Shown: piece by piece, positions 1 through 7,011 of the stretch | Layout: the number at the start of each line of letters is the position of its first letter | Numbering within the stretch: position 1 is the stretch's first letter | Assembly: GCA_036500145.1 (NCBI GenBank) | Contig: DASYCO010000046.1 | Coordinates: 1 to 53,219, forward strand | Length of the DNA: 53,219 nucleotides | Reading direction: 5' to 3' | Origin: CAMAVH01 sp036500145 | GTDB taxonomy: Bacteria > Pseudomonadota > Alphaproteobacteria > SMXQ01 | Translations under genes and position numbers: made by a program | The notes under the pieces: model-generated | What the model was told of the DNA's origin: nothing | Database searches by the model: none | Seen by the model: only the letters and a program-made list of their open reading frames with translations

Positions 1-243
1 AAGGTCGGCAACGATGTCCTGATGGCGACCGACGGCGACTGCGGCGGCAAGTCCAGCTTCAGCGGCATTTCCCTGACCCTCACGCTCGCCACGCCGGCCG
101 AAGCCGAGAAATATTTCGCGGCGCTCAGCGACGGCGGCGCAATCCAGATGCCGATGACGGAGACTTTCTTCTCGCCGAAGTTCGGCGTCGTCGCCGACAA
201 GTTCGGCGTGAAGTGGATGGTGATCGTCGAGCAGAAGCAATAG
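1..243 (+). CDS. VOC/PhnB-like family protein, 3' part only
   Basis: The frame is open from the first base of the window to a TAG stop at 241-243, so the gene begins upstream. The visible 80 residues end a glyoxalase-fold (VOC) domain of the PhnB/3-demethylubiquinone methyltransferase-like group. The usual C-terminal features are present: an ATPAEAEKYFAALSDGG helix followed by the FFSPKFGVVADKFGVKWM strand pair. Members are small dimeric proteins, often metal-binding, whose substrates are mostly unknown. Nothing here identifies a ligand. A terminator hairpin follows 20 bases after the stop. Confidence 0.8.
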   Translation, partial: KVGNDVLMATDGDCGGKSSFSGISLTLTLATPAEAEKYFAALSDGGAIQMPMTETFFSPKFGVVADKFGVKWMVIVEQKQ

Positions 244-258
244 ACGCCCCAGCCGAAT

Positions 259-271
259 GCAAAAGGGCCGC
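259..271 (+). repeat. Direct repeat copy 1 flanking the AT-rich gene
   Basis: The 13-mer GCAAAAGGGCCGC occurs here and again at 1136-1148, in the same orientation on either side of the AT-rich gene. Both copies form the left arm of a terminator hairpin. The repeat could be an insertion scar or simply two similar terminators. Confidence 0.6.
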
Positions 272-288
272 CTCAATAGGCGGCCCTT
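263..288 (+). terminator. Rho-independent terminator after the VOC gene
   Basis: A perfect 10-bp stem (AAGGGCCGCC at 263-272 with GGCGGCCCTT at 279-288) encloses a 6-base loop. A T-run (TTTTT) follows at 294-298. The T-run overlaps the 3' end of the opposing AT-rich gene, so the hairpin may serve both strands. Confidence 0.7.
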
Positions 289-290
289 AA

Positions 291-1082
291 CTATTTTTCC
301 TCTTCGTATGAATTTTTCATTCCATTTAATAAATTGAATACCTCTGACGCACGCATTGTCTTTGGCTGACTCAAAATCCCGTCATCCTGGAGTAAGCTTT
401 TAGCCGAATGTCTATTTTGCTCTTGTTCCAAAATAGCACTTAACAAGCCCCTGGTCATTTGTGGGGCTAGGGTTGTTTCTCCATTTAATTTTCTATTTAA
501 ATTTAGATTGTCAAAATTATTTAAGCGATTTTCCATTCGCTCGATTTTTTCCATTAGACTAGCTGTGATCTTTTCTTGGGGATCACTACTTTTAGCCATT
601 TGTTGGTAACCCCGTGCCTTTGTAACGGGATTTGACAATTTATAATCAGGCGCCAAAACAGCATCCAATTGTTTATTCAGTTCAATTTTGGCGTCTTCAA
701 TATGTTGGATATCGTTAATTGCATAAGAAACTGCACGATATTCAGAAACGTCAAACGGCAAACGCTCCCCTTTATCAAGCATATGTATAACCGGTTTTTG
801 GCACATATGCCGCAAAGCGAGTTCGTAAAAGACGTTCGGATTTTTCCCGGATAAATCTGCGATAACAAGATCCCAATCTAAAATTGCCTCAATAACCTGA
901 GACGTAATCATCCCAGGTTCTGGAAATTCATCAGCTCGCTTAACGTAATAGTTGTATGGCGCCGATTCTAAGACTGGCTTGATAATTCCACGAAGCAACC
1001 AATCTGCGCGGCTTCTAATAACAGTCCCCGCTTCATCGATTGGACTAATCACAAAGCATTTTTTTTGAGTGCTTTCAGTCAT
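291..1082 (-). CDS. AT-rich deoxyribosyltransferase/TIR-like domain protein
   Basis: This 263-residue cytoplasmic protein opens with CFVISPI (residues 9-15). It has D71-LVIAD-76 and an NPNVFYEL motif (81-88), a pattern shared by nucleoside 2-deoxyribosyltransferase-like and TIR-like Rossmannoid domains, in which the Glu of the NxNVxYEL motif is typically the catalytic or NAD/nucleotide-contacting residue. Residues about 168-200 (EKIERMENRLNNF) look like a coiled coil, followed by a tail with no recognised domain. The gene is much richer in A+T than its neighbours (AAA, ATA and AAT codons abound) and stands alone between two terminators, which suggests recent horizontal transfer. Proteins of this type are known or proposed effectors in bacterial conflict and nucleotide-signalling systems. 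No partner gene lies beside it. The exact activity is unknown. Confidence 0.75.
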   Translation of the reverse strand: MTESTQKKCFVISPIDEAGTVIRSRADWLLRGIIKPVLESAPYNYYVKRADEFPEPGMITSQVIEAILDWDLVIADLSGKNPNVFYELALRHMCQKPVIHMLDKGERLPFDVSEYRAVSYAINDIQHIEDAKIELNKQLDAVLAPDYKLSNPVTKARGYQQMAKSSDPQEKITASLMEKIERMENRLNNFDNLNLNRKLNGETTLAPQMTRGLLSAILEQEQNRHSAKSLLQDDGILSQPKTMRASEVFNLLNGMKNSYEEEK

Positions 1083-1135
1083 CTGCCATCACCAGCTGTA
1101 AATTGAACTTATGTTACGCTTGTGAATACTAGAAA

Positions 1136-1148
1136 GCAAAAGGGCCGC
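1136..1148 (+). repeat. Direct repeat copy 2 flanking the AT-rich gene
   Basis: This is the second exact copy of GCAAAAGGGCCGC (first at 259-271). It forms the left arm of the etfA terminator. The two copies bracket about 865 bases that contain only the AT-rich gene and its upstream region. Confidence 0.6.
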
Positions 1149-1167
1149 TCTCTTGGAGCGGCCCTTT
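1139..1167 (-). terminator. Rho-independent terminator of the etfBA operon
   Basis: A 12-bp perfect stem (AAAGGGCCGCTC at 1139-1150 with 1156-1167) has a 5-base loop. Read on the minus strand, it is followed by TTTTGCTTTC. It lies 20 bases beyond the etfA stop. Confidence 0.8.
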
Positions 1168-1186
1168 ATCGATGAAGGAGTACGGA

Positions 1187-2143
1187 CTACTTCTTGATCT
1201 TGTCCAACTCGGCCGACAATTCCGGCAGCACCTTGAACAGGTCGCCGACGATGCCGTAGTCGGCGATGGTGAAGATCGGCGCTTCCTCGTCCTTGTTGAT
1301 GGCAACGATGACCTTGCTGTCCTTCATGCCCGCGAGATGCTGGATCGCACCGGAAATGCCGACGGCGATGTAGAGCTCGGGGGCGACGATCTTGCCGGTC
1401 TGGCCGACCTGGAAGTCGTTCGGCTTGAAGCCGGCGTCGACGGCCGCGCGCGACGCGCCGACGGCGGCGCCGAGCTTGTCGGCCACGTCCTCGATCAGCT
1501 TGAAGTTCTCGCCCGACTGCATGCCGCGGCCGCCCGACACGATGATCTTGGCCGCCGTCAGCTCGGGCCGCTCGGACTTGGAGATTTCCGCGCCCTGGTG
1601 GGTGGCGAGCGCCGTCGCCGCCGGGGCCTCCACCGCCTCGATGGCGGCCGCGCCGTCCGCTGGGGCGGCCTTCTCGAAGGCCGTGCCGCGCACGGTGACG
1701 AACTTGATGGCGTCCTTGCTCTGCACGGTCGCCAGCGCGTTGCCGGCGTAGGTCGGGCGCACGAAGGTATCCGCCGAGACGATGGCCATGGCGTCGGAAA
1801 TCTGCTGGCTGTCCATCAGGGCGGCGGCGCGCGGCAGCAGGTTCTTGCCGTAGGTCGTCGCCGGGGTCAGCACATGGCTGTAGTCCTTGGCGAGGCCGAC
1901 GACGAGCGCCGCCACGTCCTCGGCCAGGGATGCGGCGAACTGCGGCGCGTCGGCGAGGCACACCTTGGCGATGCCCGGCAGCTTGGCGGCCATCTCGGCA
2001 GCGGCCTTGGCGTTCGACCCGGCGATCAGGATATGGATGTCGCCGGCGCCCTTCTCCGACAGCTGCCTGGCCGCCGTCACCGTGGCGAGCGTCGCCGGGC
2101 TCAGCGCCGTGTTGTCATGTTCCGCGATGATGAGGACGGTCAT
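1187..2143 (-). CDS. etfA: Electron transfer flavoprotein alpha subunit
   Basis: The 318-residue protein matches bacterial EtfA over its full length. It has an N-terminal MTVLIIAEHDN strand and a C-terminal FAD-binding domain with SGGRGMQSGENF (about 205-216), VGASRAAVDAG, GQTGKIVAPELYIAVGISG and the HLAGMKDSKVIVAINKD region that contacts FAD. With EtfB it forms a soluble heterodimer that takes electrons from flavin dehydrogenases and passes them to ETF-quinone oxidoreductase. Its ATG overlaps the etfB stop by one base (TGATG), so the two are translationally coupled. A strong terminator follows. ETF genes usually serve acyl-CoA dehydrogenases. None is in this window, so either it acts genome-wide or it serves a flavoprotein of the adjoining cluster. 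Confidence 0.96.
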   Translation of the reverse strand: MTVLIIAEHDNTALSPATLATVTAARQLSEKGAGDIHILIAGSNAKAAAEMAAKLPGIAKVCLADAPQFAASLAEDVAALVVGLAKDYSHVLTPATTYGKNLLPRAAALMDSQQISDAMAIVSADTFVRPTYAGNALATVQSKDAIKFVTVRGTAFEKAAPADGAAAIEAVEAPAATALATHQGAEISKSERPELTAAKIIVSGGRGMQSGENFKLIEDVADKLGAAVGASRAAVDAGFKPNDFQVGQTGKIVAPELYIAVGISGAIQHLAGMKDSKVIVAINKDEEAPIFTIADYGIVGDLFKVLPELSAELDKIKK

Positions 2144-2892
2144 CAGATCACTCCCGCTTCGTCGTGCAGCTTGGCGACCAGGGCCGCCGCGTTCTCGAGC
2201 TTCACGCCGGCCTGGCGCTTGGCCGGCTCCTCGACCTTGAGCACGGTCAGGCGCGGCGACACGTCGACGCCGAGCGCGTCAGGCGCGATCGCCTCGATGG
2301 GCTTCTTCTTGGCCTTCATGATGTTGGGCAGCGAGGCATAGCGCGGCTCGTTCAGACGCAGATCCGTCGTCACCACGGCGGGCAGCTTGACGCCGACCTT
2401 CTCCAGGCCGCCGTCGATCTCGCGCGTCACGGTGGCGCTCTCGCCGGCGATCTCGACCTTGGAGGCGAAAGTCGCCTGGGGCCAGCCCAGGAGAGCCGCC
2501 AGCATCTGGCCGGTCTGGTTGCAGTCGTCGTCGATGGCCTGCTTGCCGAGGATGACGAGGCCGGGAGCCTCCTTCTCGACCACGGCCTTGAGCAGCTTGG
2601 CGACCGCCAGCGGCTCCAGCGCCGCGTCGGTCAGCACATGCACGCCGCGGTCCGCTCCCATGGCGAGCGCGGTGCGGATGGTCTCCTGCGCGCCTTGCGG
2701 CCCGGCGGACACGATGACGACCTCGTCGGCGCCGCCCGCTTCCTTGATGCGCAGGGCTTCTTCGACCGCGATCTCGCAGAACGGGTTCATGGCCATCTTG
2801 ACGTTCGCCAGCTCGACGCCGGTCTGGTCCGCCTTGACGCGGACCTTCACGTTGGCATCGACGACGCGCTTCACCGCAACGACGATTTTCAT
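2143..2892 (-). CDS. etfB: Electron transfer flavoprotein beta subunit
   Basis: The 249-residue protein is a complete EtfB. It has MKIVVAVKRVVDANVKV at the start, NPFCEIAVEEALRIKE, the AMP-binding loop region (DRGVHV) and the conserved recognition-loop segment with LRLNEPRYASLPNIMKAKKKP (about 187-207). That loop docks partner dehydrogenases. The Leu in RYASLPNIM, which anchors ETF to its partners, is present. The gene is first of the etfB-etfA pair. A 40-base gap separates it from the upstream decarboxylase-like gene, so it may belong to the longer minus-strand transcript. Confidence 0.96.
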   Translation of the reverse strand: MKIVVAVKRVVDANVKVRVKADQTGVELANVKMAMNPFCEIAVEEALRIKEAGGADEVVIVSAGPQGAQETIRTALAMGADRGVHVLTDAALEPLAVAKLLKAVVEKEAPGLVILGKQAIDDDCNQTGQMLAALLGWPQATFASKVEIAGESATVTREIDGGLEKVGVKLPAVVTTDLRLNEPRYASLPNIMKAKKKPIEAIAPDALGVDVSPRLTVLKVEEPAKRQAGVKLENAAALVAKLHDEAGVI

Positions 2893-2932
2893 GCTTGCCT
2901 CACCTCGGGGCCGGTCATCGGGCCCGTTTACG

Positions 2933-3922
2933 TTAAAGCTTGAACAGTTCGGACGTCGACTTGGCGAACAGCTCGTCCGCCGCCAGCTTGCGCGGCGTCA
3001 TGCCCTGCTCGTAGGCATAGCGGCACATCGCCTCGATTTCCTTGGCGTTCTCCTGCGCGCCGTAGCGCCAGAAGTCGCGGCCCATCAGCTTGCGGGCCTT
3101 CTCCAGCTCGTCGACCGGCCAGGGCAAGGTGGTGAACAGGTGGCCCACCTTCTCCATGTCGCGGTAGCACCATTCCTTCGCCTTGACGAAGGCATTGTAG
3201 ACGTTGACCGGCAGCCAGGGATGCTTTTCGACCAGCTCCTTCTTGATGCCGACGAGATGCATGATCGGGAAGATGCCGGTCTTCTTGAAATAGGCTTCCT
3301 CGGTGGCGCGGTAGTCGGGAAACAGGCGCTGCACGTTCGGGTTCTTGCCGAAGCAGGAGGGCGCGCGCGCCGTCAGCAGCGCGTCGATCTTGCCCTCGTC
3401 GAGCTGGCGGGCCAGCGTGTCGCTGGTGTCGATGGCCTTGACCTCGACGCCGCCCGGCAGGTCGAGCTGCACGAAGGGCGTGCGTCCGCCCTCCTCCAGG
3501 CCGCCGGTGCGCCAGCGCATGTCGGCCGGCTTCACGCCATATTCGTCCTGCAGGATGCCGCGCATCCACAGGCCGACGGTCATCTGGTATTCCGGCACGC
3601 CGACCAGCTTGCCCTTGAGGTCTTCCGGATTCGCGATGCCGCGATCCGTCCGGACGTAGATCGAGGAATGGCGGAACATGCGCGACAGGAACACCGGGAT
3701 CGCGATGAAGGGGCTGCCGGCGCGCGACACCTGCGTCATGTAGCTCGACATCGACAGCTCGCTGACGTCGAACTCCTGGAACTTGAAGCTGCGGTGGAAC
3801 GCCTCTTCCGGCGGCATGGCGATGGGATAGACCTCGCAGCCATCGATGCCGACGTTGCCGTCGAACAGGCGGCGCGTGCGGTCGTAGTCGGTGCAGGCGA
3901 GATTAAGCCGGACTTTGGTCAT
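2933..3922 (-). CDS. 4,5-dihydroxyphthalate decarboxylase-like (Pht5 family) protein
   Basis: The 329-residue protein has the type 2 periplasmic-binding-protein fold but no signal peptide (it starts MTKVRLNLACTDYDRTR), so it should be cytoplasmic. It resembles Pht5, the 4,5-dihydroxyphthalate decarboxylase of phthalate degradation, in length and motifs: FDVSELSMSSYM, IPVFLSRMFRHSSIYVR (about 95-111), GVPEYQMTVGLWMRGIL, and FPIMHLVGIKKELVEKHPW (about 229-247). Automated annotations often call this family ABC substrate-binding proteins. It is a paralogue of the protein at 15648-16637. It stands in the catabolic block between etfB and pyrD. Decarboxylation of a carboxylated ring is a reasonable role, but the substrate is not evident. 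Confidence 0.75.
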   Translation of the reverse strand: MTKVRLNLACTDYDRTRRLFDGNVGIDGCEVYPIAMPPEEAFHRSFKFQEFDVSELSMSSYMTQVSRAGSPFIAIPVFLSRMFRHSSIYVRTDRGIANPEDLKGKLVGVPEYQMTVGLWMRGILQDEYGVKPADMRWRTGGLEEGGRTPFVQLDLPGGVEVKAIDTSDTLARQLDEGKIDALLTARAPSCFGKNPNVQRLFPDYRATEEAYFKKTGIFPIMHLVGIKKELVEKHPWLPVNVYNAFVKAKEWCYRDMEKVGHLFTTLPWPVDELEKARKLMGRDFWRYGAQENAKEIEAMCRYAYEQGMTPRKLAADELFAKSTSELFKL

Positions 3923-3935
3923 GCCTTGATCCTAA

Positions 3936-5021
3936 CTAACGATGATCCGCGCCGACCGCGGCGGCGACGCTGGTGAAGCCGTCGGCGCGCAGCCGCCTGG
4001 CGAGGTCGCGCTTGATGCTGACGACCAGCTCTGGGCCATGGAACACCAGCGCGGAATAGACCTGCAGCAGCGAAGCGCCGGCCCGGATGCTGAGATAGGC
4101 GTCGTCGCCGTTCATGATGCCGCCGCAGCCGACGATGGGAATGCGCCCGCCAACCGCCTTGTACATCTCGCCGAGGCACCAGCGCGCCTTCTCGGTCAGC
4201 GGCTTGCCGGACAGGCCGCCCGCTTCCGGCGCTTCCGGGCTCTTGAGAGTCGCCGGGCGGTCGATGGTGGTGTTGCCGATGACGAGGCCGTCCACCTTCG
4301 TCTCCAGCGCCACCTCGGCGATGTCCTGGATGGCGATGGCGTCGAGGTCGGGGCCGACCTTGGCGAACAGCGGCGGCAGCTTGTTGCCGGGGGCCATGCC
4401 CTTGGCGCGCGCGGCGAGCACGCGGGTGAGAAGATCCTTCAGCTGCTCGCGGCCCTGCAGGTTGCGCAGGCCCGGCGTGTTCGGCGAGGAGATGTTGCAG
4501 ACGAGGTAGTCGGCGTAGTTGCAGACCGCCTCGATGCCGATGGCGTAGTCCGCCGCGCCGTCCACCGTGTCGCGGTTCTTGCCGACGTTGGCGCCGAAGA
4601 TGCCCTTGGCGCCCCCCCTTTTTTCAAGGTTGGCTTTACGGGCCTTCACGCGCTCCAGGTAGGGCGCGAGGCCGCCGCTGTTGAAGCCGAGGCGGTTGAT
4701 GACGCCCTGGTCCTCGTCGAGGCGGAACAGGCGCGGCTTGGGGTTGCCCGGCTGCGGCTTCGGCGTGACGGTGCCCGCTTCCGAGAAGCCGAAGCCCAGC
4801 GCCAGCATGGCGTCGGGCACTTCCGCGCCCTTGTCGAAGCCGGCAGCGACCCCGACCGGATTGGGGAAGTGCAGCCCCAGCACCGTGGTGGCCAGCACCG
4901 GGTCGTCCGGCGCGTCGTTGCGCCCGGCGAGGCCGAGCTTGAGGCCGAGGATCGCGGCCCTGTGGGCCGCCTCAGGCGTCAGCAGCTTGAGGAAGGGCTT
5001 TGCGGTGCTGTAGGAGATCAT
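3936..5021 (-). CDS. pyrD: Dihydroorotate dehydrogenase (quinone), class 2
   Basis: The 361-residue protein is a typical proteobacterial class 2 enzyme. It has an N-terminal amphipathic membrane-binding helix (MISYSTAKPFLKLLTPEAAHRAA), the FMN site (NPVGVAAGFDKGAEVPDAM), VINRLGFNSGG, and the NISSPNTPGLRNLQG loop with the catalytic serine that defines class 2 (about residue 179). GCGGIMNGDDAY and AGASLLQVYSALVFHGP bind the FMN phosphate. It oxidises dihydroorotate to orotate with quinone in pyrimidine synthesis. It follows the CoxG-like gene by 32 bases on the same strand. The window also carries a class 1B enzyme 5 kb away, so this copy is likely the biosynthetic one. Confidence 0.95.
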   Translation of the reverse strand: MISYSTAKPFLKLLTPEAAHRAAILGLKLGLAGRNDAPDDPVLATTVLGLHFPNPVGVAAGFDKGAEVPDAMLALGFGFSEAGTVTPKPQPGNPKPRLFRLDEDQGVINRLGFNSGGLAPYLERVKARKANLEKRGGAKGIFGANVGKNRDTVDGAADYAIGIEAVCNYADYLVCNISSPNTPGLRNLQGREQLKDLLTRVLAARAKGMAPGNKLPPLFAKVGPDLDAIAIQDIAEVALETKVDGLVIGNTTIDRPATLKSPEAPEAGGLSGKPLTEKARWCLGEMYKAVGGRIPIVGCGGIMNGDDAYLSIRAGASLLQVYSALVFHGPELVVSIKRDLARRLRADGFTSVAAAVGADHR

Positions 5022-5053
5022 GCTCGAAACGGTTTGGATTGTTATTTTATGCG

Positions 5054-5683
5054 TCAGGCCTTGCGCCCGACCGCGCGCAAGATAGCGTTCCAGACCATTT
5101 TAAACATCAGGGAAAAACCGGAAATCGGCTTGGCCGGCGGCGGCATCGGGCGCGACGGCGGAACAGGCGCCGCCGTTTCGCCCGCCACCGGGGCAACCGT
5201 GGCCGCCGGGGCCGAATCGGCCGCCAGCATCGCCTTCAGGTTGTCGGCGAACTGGCCGACCATCATGGAGGCCATGTCCTGGATCATGCCGGCGCCGCGG
5301 CCATATTGCGCGACCGCGCCCGACAGCATCAGGTTGGTGTGGATCAGCACCTTGCTTCCCATGTCCGGATTTTCGGGGGCGGCAGGCTCCAGGTGGAAGT
5401 CCGCCGTGGCGTTCGCCCCGCCGCGTCCCTTGGCGTCGGCGCCGGAGGCCTTCACGCGGGCCTTCTGGCCCGCCTCGTCGATCTCCTCGAACTTCACCTG
5501 GCCGGCGAAGGACAGCGCCACCGGGCCGAGCTTGACCGAGATCTTGCCCTTGTAGGTCGTGGGGTCGACCACCTGCGTCAGCTCCGCGCCGGGCATGCAG
5601 GGCGCGATGCGCTCGATGTCCATCAGCAGCTTCCAGGCCTCGGCGGGCGCCAGGGGCACGGTGAACGAGGTATCGAATTCCAT
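5054..5683 (-). CDS. CoxG-like SRPBCC family protein
   Basis: The 209-residue protein starts at MEFDTSFTVP, preceded by GGAG. An upstream Met in the same frame would add 27 low-quality residues that overlap the amidase and is rejected. Residues 1-150 form the CoxG/SRPBCC domain (FTVPLAPAEAWKLLMDIERIAPCMPGAEL, YKGKISVKLGPV, GSKVLIHTNLMLSGAVAQYGR). An Ala/Pro-rich linker and a hydrophobic C-terminal segment (GFSLMFKMVWNAILRAVG) follow. In CO dehydrogenase systems CoxG recruits the enzyme to the membrane and links it to quinones. Here it lies 12 kb from the CoxLSM-like genes but in the same strand-block, so it may dock that molybdenum hydroxylase. Confidence 0.85.
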   Translation of the reverse strand: MEFDTSFTVPLAPAEAWKLLMDIERIAPCMPGAELTQVVDPTTYKGKISVKLGPVALSFAGQVKFEEIDEAGQKARVKASGADAKGRGGANATADFHLEPAAPENPDMGSKVLIHTNLMLSGAVAQYGRGAGMIQDMASMMVGQFADNLKAMLAADSAPAATVAPVAGETAAPVPPSRPMPPPAKPISGFSLMFKMVWNAILRAVGRKA

Positions 5684-5699
5684 AACGCAGACTCCGGTG

Positions 5700-7007
5700 T
5701 TACCGCGTGGTCCAGGCGCCGAGCTTTTCCATCGCCCAGCGCGAGGCGGCGAACAGCTTGGCATCGTTCCACATCGGCGCGATCAACTGAATCGAGATGG
5801 GCAGCCCGTTCGGGCCTGTATGGGTCGGCAGGCTCATGCTCGGCGCATGCAGCATCGTCCAGAACGACTGAAAGCGCGTGTCGCCCGTCCAGTCGAGGCC
5901 GAGCGGCGCCTCGCCGGGTACGCAGGGCGCCAGCAGGATGTCGTAGTCGGCGATGAGTCCGTTCAGCAGGGCGCGGCAGGCCGCCGTCGCCGTCGCCGCC
6001 TTGAGGTAGTCCTCATAAGGCATCTCCTGGCCCTTGCGCAGGATCGCGGCCAGCTTGGGGCTGATGCGGTCGGCGTGATGGGCCCATTCGACGGCCATGG
6101 AGCGCGCGCGCTCGTAGTTGTTGATGGCCTCGCGCGCCTCGGCCAGAGCCTCGAAGTCGACCGGCAGCTTCAGCTCCCTCACCTGCGCGCCGGCCTGCGC
6201 CAGGCGCGCGGCGGCGTCCTCGACGGCCTCGACCGCGGCAGGCTCGGCCGTGGTCCAGAGCGGCGTGCGGCAGAAGCCGACGCGCGGCTTCGCCAGCACC
6301 GCCTCGGAGGACGCGCGGTTCATCAGCGCGGCGGCGACCAGCTCGACGCTATCGATGTCGCGGCCCAGAAGGCCGATGGTGTCCAAGGTTTCGGCGGCGA
6401 GCTTGAGCCCTGCCCGGCTGACGCTGCCGTAGGTCGGCTTGTAGCCGACGATGCCGCAGAAGGACGACGGCCGGTGGATCGAGCCGCCGGTCTGGGTGCC
6501 GAAGGCGACCGGACACATGCCGTCCGCCACGGCGGCGGCGGAGCCGCTGCTCGAGCCGCCCGGCGTGCGCTTGGGATCGAAGGGATTGGTCGTCGGGCCC
6601 GGCGTCACGCCGGCGAATTCCGCCGTCACCGTCTTGCCGAGGACCAGCGCGCCGGCCTCGCGCAGCTGCGCGACCGAGGCCGCGTCGATGGCCGGCCGAT
6701 GGCCCTGATAGATCGGCGAGCCCATCTCGGTCGGCATGTCGGCCGTGTCGAGCACGTCCTTCACGCCGATGGGCAGGCCATGCAGCGGCCCGCGCGCGCC
6801 GGCACGGTCGAGCGCCCGCGCCTGGCGGCGCACCAGCTCCGGATCGAAGAACGACCAGGCGCGCAGCGCGGGCTCGCGCGCCTCGATGCGGTCGATGCAG
6901 CTTTCGGCGACAGCCTCGACGCTCAAGTCGCCGTCGGCGACCCGGCGCAGGATCTCGCGCGCAGGCAGCGCGGAGATCGAGGCCGAAGACGTGGAGGACG
7001 CCGTCAC
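5700..7007 (-). CDS. Amidase signature family hydrolase
   Basis: The 435-residue protein contains the Ser-cisSer-Lys triad of amidase-signature enzymes: Lys83 in GVKDVLD, the cis-Ser in GGSSSGSAAA (about 150-159) and nucleophile Ser176 in TQTGGSIHRP. I place the start at a GTG (7005-7007), 4 bases after the stop of the TcuA-like gene. The longer ATG reading would run through that gene and adds unrelated residues. The family hydrolyses amides, ureido acids and carbamoyl compounds, and includes GatA, ureidomalonase and half-amidases. Its position among ring-opening and ring-oxidising genes fits cleavage of a linear amide or ureido intermediate. The true substrate is unknown. Confidence 0.88.
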   Translation of the reverse strand: MTASSTSSASISALPAREILRRVADGDLSVEAVAESCIDRIEAREPALRAWSFFDPELVRRQARALDRAGARGPLHGLPIGVKDVLDTADMPTEMGSPIYQGHRPAIDAASVAQLREAGALVLGKTVTAEFAGVTPGPTTNPFDPKRTPGGSSSGSAAAVADGMCPVAFGTQTGGSIHRPSSFCGIVGYKPTYGSVSRAGLKLAAETLDTIGLLGRDIDSVELVAAALMNRASSEAVLAKPRVGFCRTPLWTTAEPAAVEAVEDAAARLAQAGAQVRELKLPVDFEALAEAREAINNYERARSMAVEWAHHADRISPKLAAILRKGQEMPYEDYLKAATATAACRALLNGLIADYDILLAPCVPGEAPLGLDWTGDTRFQSFWTMLHAPSMSLPTHTGPNGLPISIQLIAPMWNDAKLFAASRWAMEKLGAWTTR

Positions 7008-7011
7008 AGGA

